Assembly: GCA_002348605.1 (NCBI GenBank)
Contig: DEBQ01000006.1
Coordinates: forward strand, 237,719-281,165
From: Candidatus Saccharibacteria bacterium UBA2952
GTDB taxonomy: Bacteria > Patescibacteriota > Saccharimonadia > Saccharimonadales > Saccharimonadaceae
DNA length: 43,447 nucleotides
Direction of reading: 5' to 3'
Within the stretch, counting starts at the first letter, position 1. Each line of letters starts with the position of its first letter. The position numbers and the translations under genes are program-made. Below, one piece after another: positions 23,907 to 31,784 of the stretch. The notes below the pieces were generated by a model, which was not told the DNA's origin, did no database searches, and was given only the letters and a program-made list of their open reading frames with translations.

Positions 23907-25136
23907 CTAGTGATATCTTCGTAGGGATTCGATAGGGTCTTTACGCGAAGCGCGAAAGGCTGGGTAAAGCCCAAAGACGACACCGACACCTAGGCTTAGT
24001 AGGGCGGCCCAGCCGACGATTGCCCATGTGAACGTCGGGTCGTATGGAATAACGAGGCTAATAAAGAATGCTACTAAGTAGCCGCCTACAAAACCGAGCA
24101 GGCCACCTACTGCGCTGATAATAAGCGATTCAATTAAAAACTGGGCGACAATGGTTAGGTTGGACGCGCCAACCGCTTTTCGAAGGCCGATTTCACGCGT
24201 GCGCTCGGACACACCGACCAACATAATATTCATAATTCCGACACCGCCAACGATGAGTGAAATACTGGCAACTGCGGCCATAACGGAACTAACCCACCGG
24301 AACAGGTTGCTGGTTGGTTTAGCAATGGCGCTACCGGTCACGACCTCACTATCTTTCTGGCCGTCGTGGTTTTTCTGAAGGGCCTGGTCAATCTTTTGGC
24401 TGTACGCCCGCATATCTGTTCCGTCTTTGGCTTTGACGTTGATTTGTTGGATTTGGGCAACGCCACCATTGAATAACTTTCCGCTGGTAAGCGAAATCAC
24501 AGCGGCATAATCGAAGTCGATATTGTTATAGTTGATCGGTTTGTTCTGGCGCTTTATTACCCCGATAACGGTATATTCCTGGCCCCGTATCAGAAGTGTC
24601 TGGCCGATGGACTGTTCAGTGCCAAACAAGTCGATCGAAAGCTGCGTGCCAAGCACAACTGTATTTTGCTTGGTGACACTGTCGATAAATTGGCCATCAC
24701 TGAGCGTTAGGTGGTTGACGCTTTCAAGTGCCGGGGTGGTGGCGACAATAATACTACGCTTCGGTGTAACTTCTTTGGTGCGTACACTGCCGGACAACGT
24801 CATGAGCGGCGCGGCTTGGTCGGTTTCAGGCATGTCGAGCACCGTTTTGACATCGCGCTCTACTAGAGGACTGGTCGAATAGGCGTTTGATGGGGATGGG
24901 TTGGACAGGTCAGCTAGAGTCGGTTCGTCGGTATGGGGCCGAATGATGGCGATGGAATGCCCGAGGTCGGCTACCTGTTTGTCGATAACCTTGTTAACGC
25001 CGCCCGACAACGCCAAGATGGCCGTGATACTGGCCACGCCAATCGCTACGCCCGTGACGGTTAGGAGTGTCCGGAGTCGTGCTCGGTCGAGTGATTGACG
25101 CGCCGTACGGTAGTGGTCGCTTAAAAGGATTCTCAT
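23907..25136 (-). CDS. ABC transporter permease, MacB/FtsX type
   Basis: 409 residues. One N-terminal membrane helix, a large outer domain of the MacB periplasmic-core kind (about 45-270), then three C-terminal helices with ISLIVGGVGIMNIMLVGVSERTREIGLRKAVGAS, the FtsX/MacB signature. Typically exports peptides, lipoproteins or toxins, or transmits signals across the membrane. Its ATG overlaps the end of the ATPase gene by four bases (same operon, second gene). Confidence 0.93.
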   Translation of the reverse strand: MRILLSDHYRTARQSLDRARLRTLLTVTGVAIGVASITAILALSGGVNKVIDKQVADLGHSIAIIRPHTDEPTLADLSNPSPSNAYSTSPLVERDVKTVLDMPETDQAAPLMTLSGSVRTKEVTPKRSIIVATTPALESVNHLTLSDGQFIDSVTKQNTVVLGTQLSIDLFGTEQSIGQTLLIRGQEYTVIGVIKRQNKPINYNNIDFDYAAVISLTSGKLFNGGVAQIQQINVKAKDGTDMRAYSQKIDQALQKNHDGQKDSEVVTGSAIAKPTSNLFRWVSSVMAAVASISLIVGGVGIMNIMLVGVSERTREIGLRKAVGASNLTIVAQFLIESLIISAVGGLLGFVGGYLVAFFISLVIPYDPTFTWAIVGWAALLSLGVGVVFGLYPAFRASRKDPIESLRRYH

Positions 25137-25930
25137 GATTTCTTACCTTTTCGTTTGGCCGGCTTTTTCTTCGCCTTGGCGGATTTTCCAAGCGGACGTT
25201 TTTTGCTTACCTTCAAGGCGGCCTCGCGTGGTTCTGCCGTATCGGTGTCGATCTTGCCGTCCAGCATGGTAATAACACGCGTGGCATACGTGGTCAGGTT
25301 AGGGTTGTGGGTCACCATTAAAATAGTGTTGCCACGCTTATGGATCTCGCTTAGTTCTTCCATAATGATATGGCTCGACTTTGAGTCCAGGTTACCGGTT
25401 GGTTCGTCCGCCAATATGATACTAGGGTTGTTGACCAGTGCCCGGGCAATGGCAACACGCTGCGTTTGGCCGCCGCTGAGTTGCCACGGCATATAGTATT
25501 CACGTTCTTGGAGGTGAAAACTTTTTAACACGTCGCTCGCGCGCTGAATACGCTTCATGTGGGGGAGACCACTGTAGGTAAGGGGCAGGGCAACGTTTTC
25601 GAGTACGTTTAAGCGCTCAATAAGATTGAAGCTTTGAAAAATAAAGCCGATTCGACCTGCCCGAATACGCGAGGCTTGTCCACCACGCAGGTCCTCGACG
25701 CTTTCGCCGTCGAGCAAGTATTCGCCATCGGTTGGACGATCAAGCAGGCCAATAATATTAAGTAGTGTCGTCTTGCCGCAGCCTGAGGGCCCCATAATGG
25801 CAATGAACTCACCCTTGTTAATGGTCAGGTCTACGCCGTCGAGCGCATAGTGCTCGGCGTCGCCAACCCCGAACCGCTTTTTAAGGTCCGTTAGTTCAAT
25901 TACCGGTTTACTCGCAGATTTGGCCGACAT
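25133..25930 (-). CDS. ABC transporter ATP-binding protein, MacB/LolD type
   Basis: 265 residues. Walker A GPSGCGKTT, signature LSGGQTQRVAIARALVNNPSIILADEPTGNLDS, and H-loop VTHNP. The C-terminal tail is very basic (KKRPLGKSAKAKKKPAKRKGKKS). It powers the permease encoded next. The ATG lies eight bases after TATAAT on the minus strand, with no ribosome site. Confidence 0.95.
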   Translation of the reverse strand: MSAKSASKPVIELTDLKKRFGVGDAEHYALDGVDLTINKGEFIAIMGPSGCGKTTLLNIIGLLDRPTDGEYLLDGESVEDLRGGQASRIRAGRIGFIFQSFNLIERLNVLENVALPLTYSGLPHMKRIQRASDVLKSFHLQEREYYMPWQLSGGQTQRVAIARALVNNPSIILADEPTGNLDSKSSHIIMEELSEIHKRGNTILMVTHNPNLTTYATRVITMLDGKIDTDTAEPREAALKVSKKRPLGKSAKAKKKPAKRKGKKS

Positions 25931-26015
25931 GTGTTCTTATTATAGAAACCGTCTAAAGATAAAAGCAACCGTAACCAAAGGGTTAATTTAACAACTGATA
26001 TAATCTGTTGTATAC

Positions 26016-26105
26016 GGAGAGGTGCAGGAGTGGTTGAACTGGCACGCCTGGAACGCGTGTAGAGGAGCAATCTTCTCGAGGGTTCGAATCCCTCTCTCTC
26101 CGCCA
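26016..26105 (+). tRNA. tRNA-Ser(GGA)
   Basis: Acceptor GGAGAGG pairing with TCTCTCC (one wobble), discriminator G, encoded CCA, long variable arm. Anticodon GGA at 26050-26052. This completes a set of UGA, GCU, CGA and GGA serine tRNAs in the window. Confidence 0.96.
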
Positions 26106-26114
26106 CGTTAAGAC

Positions 26115-26135
26115 CTGACCATTCGGTCAGTTTTT
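26115..26135 (+). terminator. Terminator after tRNA-Ser(GGA)
   Basis: CTGACC-ATTC-GGTCAG followed by TTTTT. Confidence 0.88.
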
Positions 26136-26201
26136 AATCTGTGACCGGCTCTTCTCTTATATGTACATACTTATATATCGTCCAAGCAGAAAACTCACTA
26201 G

Positions 26202-26217
26202 ACACTACATATAGCGT
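26202..26217. promoter_or_regulatory. NrdR-box-like site 1
   Basis: ACACTACATATAGCGT resembles the NrdR repressor box ACACWATATATWGTGT. It lies upstream of the reductase operon. Confidence 0.5.
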
Positions 26218-26234
26218 TGTAAATAACAAACAGC

Positions 26235-26278
26235 ACGCTAGGGCTGGCACACCAGGGGTGGTGTATACCGCTAGCGCT
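26235..26278 (+). promoter_or_regulatory. Imperfect hairpin upstream of the nrd promoter
   Basis: GCTAG.....CACACC / GGTGTATA..CTAGC arms. Role unknown. Confidence 0.3.
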
Positions 26279-26306
26279 TGTGGTCAAAAAAACTGCCAAA
26301 AAAGTC

Positions 26307-26335
26307 TTGCACGGTCCATATATAGGGTCTATATT
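26307..26335 (+). promoter_or_regulatory. Promoter of the nrd operon
   Basis: TTGCAC (26307-26312), 17-base spacer, TATATT (26330-26335). The spacer contains CATATATAG. Confidence 0.6.
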
Positions 26336-26347
26336 AATTTGCAGACC

Positions 26348-26361
26348 ACTACATATGTAGT
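26348..26361. promoter_or_regulatory. NrdR-box-like palindrome 2
   Basis: ACTACATATGTAGT, a perfect 14-base palindrome just after the predicted transcript start. It shares CTACATAT with site 1. Confidence 0.55.
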
Positions 26362-26502
26362 CGTTCAATAAAATACACAGTAACGCAAGGCACCATACTG
26401 CACGAAGGGCCCCATGAAGGGTCAGGTTGCTTTGTGTTCTCTTCGCAGGGAGGCGAACTGGGTATTCGAACATAAAATAACAACCTAATAGGGGCACACA
26501 TC
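26362..26502 (+). promoter_or_regulatory. Leader of the nrd operon
   Basis: About 140 bases of untranslated RNA containing GAAGGGCCCC/GAAGGGTC repeats. No known riboswitch consensus recognised. Together with the sites above it fills the 397-base gap after tRNA-Ser(GGA). Confidence 0.3.
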
Positions 26503-28923
26503 ATGAACGGAATTCATGTGGTAAAGCGGGATGGCACACGCGAACCATTTGACGCCAACAAGATCAACCTGGCTCTCGTAAAAGCGAGCGAGGGTTTGCC
26601 TGATCAAATTAGCAAGGTAGTACAAGTAGCTACCGAGCTGCAACTAACATTATTCGACGGTATTACGTCGGAGCAACTGGACGAAGCGGTTATTCACACG
26701 GCGCTTCAGAACGTCAAAGACGACCCAGACTTCGACACCATCGCCGCTCGTCTGCTCCTGAAGAACATCTACAAGAACATCTTGGGTGACTACGAGTCCG
26801 AGGCCGAGCTGAAGAAGCTGCACGAAAAGAAGTTCGCCGAATACATTAAATACGGCGTCAAAGAAGGCCTGCTTGATACTCGTATGGCCGACCCGAAGAT
26901 TTTCGACATCAAAAAGCTGGCGGCCGCGCTTGACCCATCGCGCGACCACTTGAGCAAGTACCTTGGCGTCGTTACCAACAAGAACCGCTACGCATTGCGT
27001 AAACAATCTGGCGCTCCGATTGAGGTTCCACAGTTTACGCACATGCGAATTGCCATGGGACTTTCATTCAACGAAAAAGACCCGACCGAAGCCGCTATCG
27101 ACTTTTACCGGCACATGTCGAACCTGGACTACGTGCCAGGTGGCTCGACCCGTGTGAACGCCGGTGGTTCATTCCCACAGCTTTCGAACTGCTTCCTGCT
27201 TGAAGTGCAGGACGACATGGAGTCAATCGCCAAAGGAATTCGCGACGTCATGTGGATTGCCAAGGGAACTGGGGGAATCGGAATCAGCTTGAACAAGCTC
27301 CGAGCAGCGGGGTCTCCGGTTAAGACGACCAACACCGAAAGTACTGGTCCGATTCCGTTCATGAAAATGATCGACACGGCTCTGTTTGCCGTTAGCCGCA
27401 AGGGTAAGAAAGCTGGTGCCGCAGCTCTATACATGGAAAACTGGCACCTGAACTTCCCGCAGTTTTTGGACCTGAAGCAGAACTCGGGTGACCCGTACCT
27501 TCGTACCCGTTTGGCTAACACCGCCGTATTTATAAGTGACGAGTTCATGAAGCGTGTCCAGAAGGGTGACGACTGGTACTTGTTTGACCCAGCCGAAGTA
27601 AAAGACCTGCCAGAACTGTACGGTGCCGAGTTTAGTGCTCGTTACAATGAATACGTCAAACTGGCCGAAGCTGGCAAAATGCGCGACTTCATTAAGGTTC
27701 CTGCCATGCAGCAGTTCCGCCAAATTTTGACGGTACTACAGGCAACCAGCCACCCATGGCTGACCTGGAAAGACACTATTAACGTCCGCGCGCTGAACAA
27801 CAACACTTCAACGATTCACCTAAGCAACCTGTGTACCGAAATTACGTTGCCGCAAGACGCCGACAACACCGCCGTTTGTAACTTGGTGTCAATCAACCTG
27901 AGTGCTCACCTGAACGAAGACAAGACCTGGGACTGGGACCGCTTGGCCGCCAGCACCCGTTCGGCTATTCGCCAGCTCGACAACCTGTGTGACATTACCA
28001 ACACGCCAATTCCAGAAGCTATGAACTCTAATCTGAAAAACCGCGCACTTGGCTTAGGTGTAATGGGCTTCACAGACGTGATTGAAAAACTGAGCTACAG
28101 TTATGAGAGTGAGGAAGCCTACCAGCTAATCGACGAACTGGTCGAGTTCATCAGCTTCCACGCCATTGACGAGTCAGCCGACATGGCTAAGACCCGTGGC
28201 ACCTACGAAACCTTCAAGGGTAGCGGTTGGAGTAAGGGTATCCTGCCAATCGACACGCTTGACGAACTTGAAACCGACCGCAAGGTTAAGGTTAAGGTCA
28301 ACCGCAAGCACAAGCTTGACTGGGACGGTCTGCGAAAGAAGGTCAAGAAGGGTATGCGAAACGCAACGCTTATGGCCATCGCACCGACCGCCAACATCGC
28401 GCACATCGCCGGTACGACCCCTGGTCTGGACCCACAATTCGCGCAGATCTTTAGCCGAAGCACCTTGAATGGTAAGTTCCTAGAAGTGAACACTAACCTT
28501 GTTCGCGACCTGAAGCGACTTGGTCTGTGGGAAGAAGTCAAAGACGAACTGTTGGCTCGCCAAGGTGACATTCAGGGTATCGACGTCATTCCACAGCACA
28601 TTAAGAACGTTTACAAGACCAGCTTCCAACTGAGCCCATACGCCTTCATCGAAGTCGCGGCCCGGGCACAGAAGTGGGTCGACCAAGCGATTAGCCGCAA
28701 CATGTACCTCGAAACCCGCAACATCGACGATTATGTCGATATCTACACCGAATGCTGGAAGCGCGGACTGAAAACTACTTACTACTTGCACGTCAAGCCT
28801 CGTCACCAGGCCGAACAGTCGACCACCAAGGTCAACAAATCGGAAGAACTGGCGAAGAGCAGCGGACAGCGTAAATCAGGGTTCGGCTTTGCGAAAAAGC
28901 AGGCCGTAGGGGTTAGCCCATGA
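26503..28923 (+). CDS. nrdA: Class I ribonucleotide reductase, large (alpha) subunit
   Basis: 806 residues. Reduces ribonucleotides to deoxyribonucleotides with the small subunit at 29389. N-terminal ATP-cone (VVKRDGTREPFDANKI, residues about 3-95). Active-site set: C230 (LSNCFL) and C459 (VCNLVS) as the redox pair; N442, C444 and E446 in SNLCTEI as the radical and acid residues. The protein ends in a basic stretch and GVSP with no C-terminal cysteine pair, although class I enzymes need one to be re-reduced. The missing tail may be the separate small gene at 28984. Confidence 0.97.
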   Translation: MNGIHVVKRDGTREPFDANKINLALVKASEGLPDQISKVVQVATELQLTLFDGITSEQLDEAVIHTALQNVKDDPDFDTIAARLLLKNIYKNILGDYESEAELKKLHEKKFAEYIKYGVKEGLLDTRMADPKIFDIKKLAAALDPSRDHLSKYLGVVTNKNRYALRKQSGAPIEVPQFTHMRIAMGLSFNEKDPTEAAIDFYRHMSNLDYVPGGSTRVNAGGSFPQLSNCFLLEVQDDMESIAKGIRDVMWIAKGTGGIGISLNKLRAAGSPVKTTNTESTGPIPFMKMIDTALFAVSRKGKKAGAAALYMENWHLNFPQFLDLKQNSGDPYLRTRLANTAVFISDEFMKRVQKGDDWYLFDPAEVKDLPELYGAEFSARYNEYVKLAEAGKMRDFIKVPAMQQFRQILTVLQATSHPWLTWKDTINVRALNNNTSTIHLSNLCTEITLPQDADNTAVCNLVSINLSAHLNEDKTWDWDRLAASTRSAIRQLDNLCDITNTPIPEAMNSNLKNRALGLGVMGFTDVIEKLSYSYESEEAYQLIDELVEFISFHAIDESADMAKTRGTYETFKGSGWSKGILPIDTLDELETDRKVKVKVNRKHKLDWDGLRKKVKKGMRNATLMAIAPTANIAHIAGTTPGLDPQFAQIFSRSTLNGKFLEVNTNLVRDLKRLGLWEEVKDELLARQGDIQGIDVIPQHIKNVYKTSFQLSPYAFIEVAARAQKWVDQAISRNMYLETRNIDDYVDIYTECWKRGLKTTYYLHVKPRHQAEQSTTKVNKSEELAKSSGQRKSGFGFAKKQAVGVSP

Positions 28924-28983
28924 TTAGATCAAAATAAACAACCATTCGCAAAATAAACTAAAGGGTATAAGGGAACAATCACA

Positions 28984-29157
28984 ATGAACGCAAACGCAAT
29001 CATCAACGAAGAAATGACACTCGAGGAAAAGCTGGCAGCAATCGACCAGGCAATGGCGAACGCGCAGGCACAGGCCAACGAAGAAGCTGCTTCAAAGGGC
29101 CAGGCTGCAGCACCAATCGACCCAGCACTTCTAACGATCTGTGACGGGTGCGAATAA
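28984..29157 (+). CDS. 57-residue protein ending in CxxC, possible detached RNR redox tail
   Basis: Short ORF from ATG 28984 to TAA 29155-29157. It has an acidic Ala/Gln/Asn-rich helical body and a C-terminus LTICDGCE. In ordinary class I reductases the flexible tail of the alpha subunit ends in a cysteine pair that reduces the active-site disulfide. Here NrdA lacks such a tail and this product follows 60 bases later, so a split tail or a small NrdH-like reductant is a reasonable reading. Coupled to the next gene (TAATG). Confidence 0.75.
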   Translation: MNANAIINEEMTLEEKLAAIDQAMANAQAQANEEAASKGQAAAPIDPALLTICDGCE

Positions 29158-29354
29158 TGTCGGCTGACATACTGCGGTCAGACCTGCCGATCTGGACACA
29201 GGACGAATTCGATCGCCTTGACCGGGAAGCTAAGCTGCGTAGCGAATTGGTCGGTTATGAACCAGATGTTGAGCTTATCGATGGGCGCACACCACGTGAC
29301 CACCTAGAAGAACTGGTTGGCGCTCAGGCTACCGAACGGCTCATAGGCGTATAA
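29157..29354 (+). CDS. Small acidic protein in the nrd operon, unknown
   Basis: 65 residues. The ATG shares one base with the preceding stop, so it is translationally coupled; an in-frame GTG nine bases earlier is less likely. Charged and helical: IWTQDEFDRLDREAKLRSELVGYEPDV then a C-terminal helix HLEELVGAQATERLI. Not NrdI, NrdH or a glutaredoxin. Its place between nrdA and nrdB suggests a helper of the reductase. Confidence 0.7.
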   Translation: MSADILRSDLPIWTQDEFDRLDREAKLRSELVGYEPDVELIDGRTPRDHLEELVGAQATERLIGV

Positions 29355-29388
29355 TTAATAGAGGTAGAGAGACGAAGGAGGTGAAACT

Positions 29389-30477
29389 ATGGCAGGAATT
29401 TTAGGCACCGGCATTCAGGATGGTTTGCTCCTGAAGCCCGTGCATTACCAGTGGGCGATGGACCTGTATGACCAGGCTGTTGCTAACACCTGGTTCCCAA
29501 ATGAAATTCAGTTAGGTCAGGACCTGGCCGACTGGAAAAAAATGACCGATGAGGAAAAGCACGCGCTGACGTACCTCATGAGTTACTTCAACCCGAACGA
29601 GCTATTGGTCAATAAAGCACTCGCCTTTGGCGTTTACCCCTACGTCAACGCGGCTGAGTGTCACTTATACCTAGCCAAGCAAATGTGGGAAGAAGCTAAC
29701 CATTGTATGAGCTTCGAGTACGTGCTCGAAACCTTCCCAATTGACCGTGACAAAGCCTACGCCGGCCACGTCGAAGTCGAAAGCATGCGGGTTAAGGAAG
29801 AATTCGAAACCAAGTACATCAAGCGCATGACCGAAGACACGCTTGATATTACGACGACTGAAGGCAAAAAGGACTTCGTAAAGAACCTAATTGCGTACAA
29901 CATCATCCTTGAAGGTATTTGGTTCTACAGTGGCTTCATGGTGGCGCTCAGCTTCCGTCAGCGTAACCTTATGCGTAACTTCGGTTCGCTTATGGACTGG
30001 ATTATTCGCGACGAATCGCTGCACCTTAAGTTCGGTATCAACCTAATTCTTACCGTGCTTGAAGAAAACGAAGACCTTCAAACCGAAGAATTTGCGGCCG
30101 AAATTAAGCAGATGATTCTGGACGCCGTTGAAATGGAAGAAAAGTACAACAACGATCTTCTACCAAAGGGAATCTTGGGCTTGAACGCGGACTACGTCAA
30201 CCAGTACGTGAAGTACCTGACCGACCGCCGGTTAGAAGAACTTGGCTTCGACCCCCACTACAAGGTTTCAAACCCTGCCAAGTGGATGGCAGCTGCCAAC
30301 GACACGCTAGAGCTGGTCAACTTCTTTGAATCAACCAACACTAGCTACGAGGTCAACTCGGGCAAGTCAACCCAGGGTATGGGTCCTGAAGTGGGCCAAA
30401 GCCCAAGCGCCGACCGTGGTGAAAACGTTCCAACCGATCCAAACGCGAACGAAGCAGCCGAAAACGGCGACAAATAG
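29389..30477 (+). CDS. nrdB: Ribonucleotide reductase small (beta) subunit, class Ic-like
   Basis: 362 residues with GAAGGAGGTG before the ATG. Metal ligands aligned with E. coli R2: E71 (D84), E102 (E115), H105 (H118), E175 (E204), E209 (E238), H212 (H241). The radical tyrosine Y122 is replaced by F109 in EANHCMSFEY, and the Asp84 ligand by Glu. Those two changes are the hallmarks of class Ic enzymes (Chlamydia type) that use a Mn/Fe cofactor in place of a tyrosyl radical. The C-terminal tail is polar and disordered. Confidence 0.96.
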   Translation: MAGILGTGIQDGLLLKPVHYQWAMDLYDQAVANTWFPNEIQLGQDLADWKKMTDEEKHALTYLMSYFNPNELLVNKALAFGVYPYVNAAECHLYLAKQMWEEANHCMSFEYVLETFPIDRDKAYAGHVEVESMRVKEEFETKYIKRMTEDTLDITTTEGKKDFVKNLIAYNIILEGIWFYSGFMVALSFRQRNLMRNFGSLMDWIIRDESLHLKFGINLILTVLEENEDLQTEEFAAEIKQMILDAVEMEEKYNNDLLPKGILGLNADYVNQYVKYLTDRRLEELGFDPHYKVSNPAKWMAAANDTLELVNFFESTNTSYEVNSGKSTQGMGPEVGQSPSADRGENVPTDPNANEAAENGDK

Positions 30478-30513
30478 TCACATTCACAAATAAACCGGGT
30501 AACCGGCAAGAAA

Positions 30514-30547
30514 GGTGCGGGCAGGGACACTTATCCGCGCCTTTTTT
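30514..30547 (+). terminator. Terminator of the nrd operon
   Basis: GGTGCGG/CCGCGCC (one G-T pair) followed by six T. Confidence 0.85.
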
Positions 30548-30570
30548 CGCCCCAAAATTAGGAGTAAATC

Positions 30571-30663
30571 ATGGACATTCGAACAACAGTCAAGACATCG
30601 AGTATTGTCATCGCCCTTGCGGTTGTGTATTCGATTATCTTTTCGATTGAGGCTGGCAGGTAG
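30571..30663 (+). CDS. 30-residue single-helix membrane peptide
   Basis: ATG after TTAGGAGTAAATC. A short basic start, one hydrophobic helix (SIVIALAVVYSIIFSI) and an EAGR end. It stops 3 bases before the YecM-like gene, so it leads that operon. Too short for homology; accepted on ribosome site and position. Confidence 0.5.
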   Translation: MDIRTTVKTSSIVIALAVVYSIIFSIEAGR

Positions 30664-30666
30664 TCC

Positions 30667-31200
30667 ATGCCAGCACGCGTTCGAGAAATCATTGGCGACT
30701 TCATGGGGTTCATTCAGAGCGTCGATGACGGACTAGAGAACCTTGGTATTGAGCGCGAAGAGATTTCCATGATTGACCATATTTGCTACCGGGTTGAAAC
30801 CGAAGAACGGTACCGCGAAATGCTGGAACGGTGCGCCGAAATAGCAACGCTCGTAGGGGAAAGCGAAATTAATGGCCGCCCGATTGCTACATTCGAATTT
30901 AACAAGTATCTGTCCGCTGCTGGCTGGACAGTGCCGTATTTAGAACTACCCGCACCCAAAGACGGATCGCCCTACAAAGAGGGGCTTGAGCACGCCGAGC
31001 TAGTCGTGGTTGGTAGTCTTGCTCGGTTTGCCGAGCGTCACAATGACCTCGCATTCACGTCTGCCGGCATGGGGAAGTCAATCAACCCAGAACTTGGCTT
31101 GAAGCAGGGCAGTTTGTCTGTTAAATTCCATGAACAGCAGTTGGGTGCTGTGGTGCGGATTGAAAAACAACTAGGCATAACAAAGGTAGATCAGTCATGA
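30667..31200 (+). CDS. YecM-like VOC family protein
   Basis: 177 residues. IDHICYRVETEERYREM, then LEHAELVV and the C-terminal SLSVKFHEQQLGAVVRIEKQ match the YecM family, a single vicinal-oxygen-chelate fold that probably binds a metal. Function of the family is unknown. Its end overlaps the CYTH gene by four bases. Confidence 0.85.
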   Translation: MPARVREIIGDFMGFIQSVDDGLENLGIEREEISMIDHICYRVETEERYREMLERCAEIATLVGESEINGRPIATFEFNKYLSAAGWTVPYLELPAPKDGSPYKEGLEHAELVVVGSLARFAERHNDLAFTSAGMGKSINPELGLKQGSLSVKFHEQQLGAVVRIEKQLGITKVDQS

Positions 31201-31784
31201 AAACCGAAATCGAAGTTAAGTTCCTGAACGTCGACATAGACGACGTCCGTGCCAAGCTAAAGGCAGCTGGAGCAAAGTTAGAGCACCCAATGCGCCTCAT
31301 GAAGCGCGCGCTGATTGAAACCGAAGAAACCAGCCAGCGGCATGGTTACCTGCGGGTACGCGACGAAGGCGACAAAATTACCGCTACATTTAAACAATTC
31401 ACCGAGAACTCATTAACTGGGGCCAAAGAGCGCGAAATCATTGTTAGCGACTTTGACGAAACATTGGCTATTTTTGGTGAATTCGGTCTGAACTACCATA
31501 CGTTCCAAGAATCAAAACGCGAAACCTGGAAATTCGGTGATGCCGAAGTCGTGATAGACGAATGGCCATGGATCGCTCCGTATATCGAAATCGAAGCTGA
31601 TTCCGAAGATGTCGTAAAGAATGCCGCCCGTGAGCTTGGATATGACTGGAACGAAGCTGTGTTTGGTTCGGTTGACGTGATTTATAATCTTGAATACCCA
31701 AATATGACTGTCCGTGGAGTGATTGACGTTAAAGAAGTTCGGTTTGGCGCGTCCGTACCTGTTGAATTTAAGGAGCACAAGTAA
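31197..31784 (+). CDS. CYTH domain protein (class IV adenylate cyclase-like)
   Basis: 195 residues. N-terminal KTEIEVKFL carries the ExExK motif (E4, E6, K8), followed by basic and acidic strands (GYLRVRDEG, KFGDAEVVIDEWPW, YIEIEAD) forming the triphosphate tunnel. CYTH enzymes act on thiamine or inorganic triphosphate or make cAMP; substrate not resolved. Overlaps the transporter gene by one base. Confidence 0.85.
   Translation: MKTEIEVKFLNVDIDDVRAKLKAAGAKLEHPMRLMKRALIETEETSQRHGYLRVRDEGDKITATFKQFTENSLTGAKEREIIVSDFDETLAIFGEFGLNYHTFQESKRETWKFGDAEVVIDEWPWIAPYIEIEADSEDVVKNAARELGYDWNEAVFGSVDVIYNLEYPNMTVRGVIDVKEVRFGASVPVEFKEHK

Noticed and set aside
26362..26502. Cobalamin riboswitch before nrdA
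   Set aside because: No B12-box sequence is present and the reductase is class I, which does not use cobalamin.
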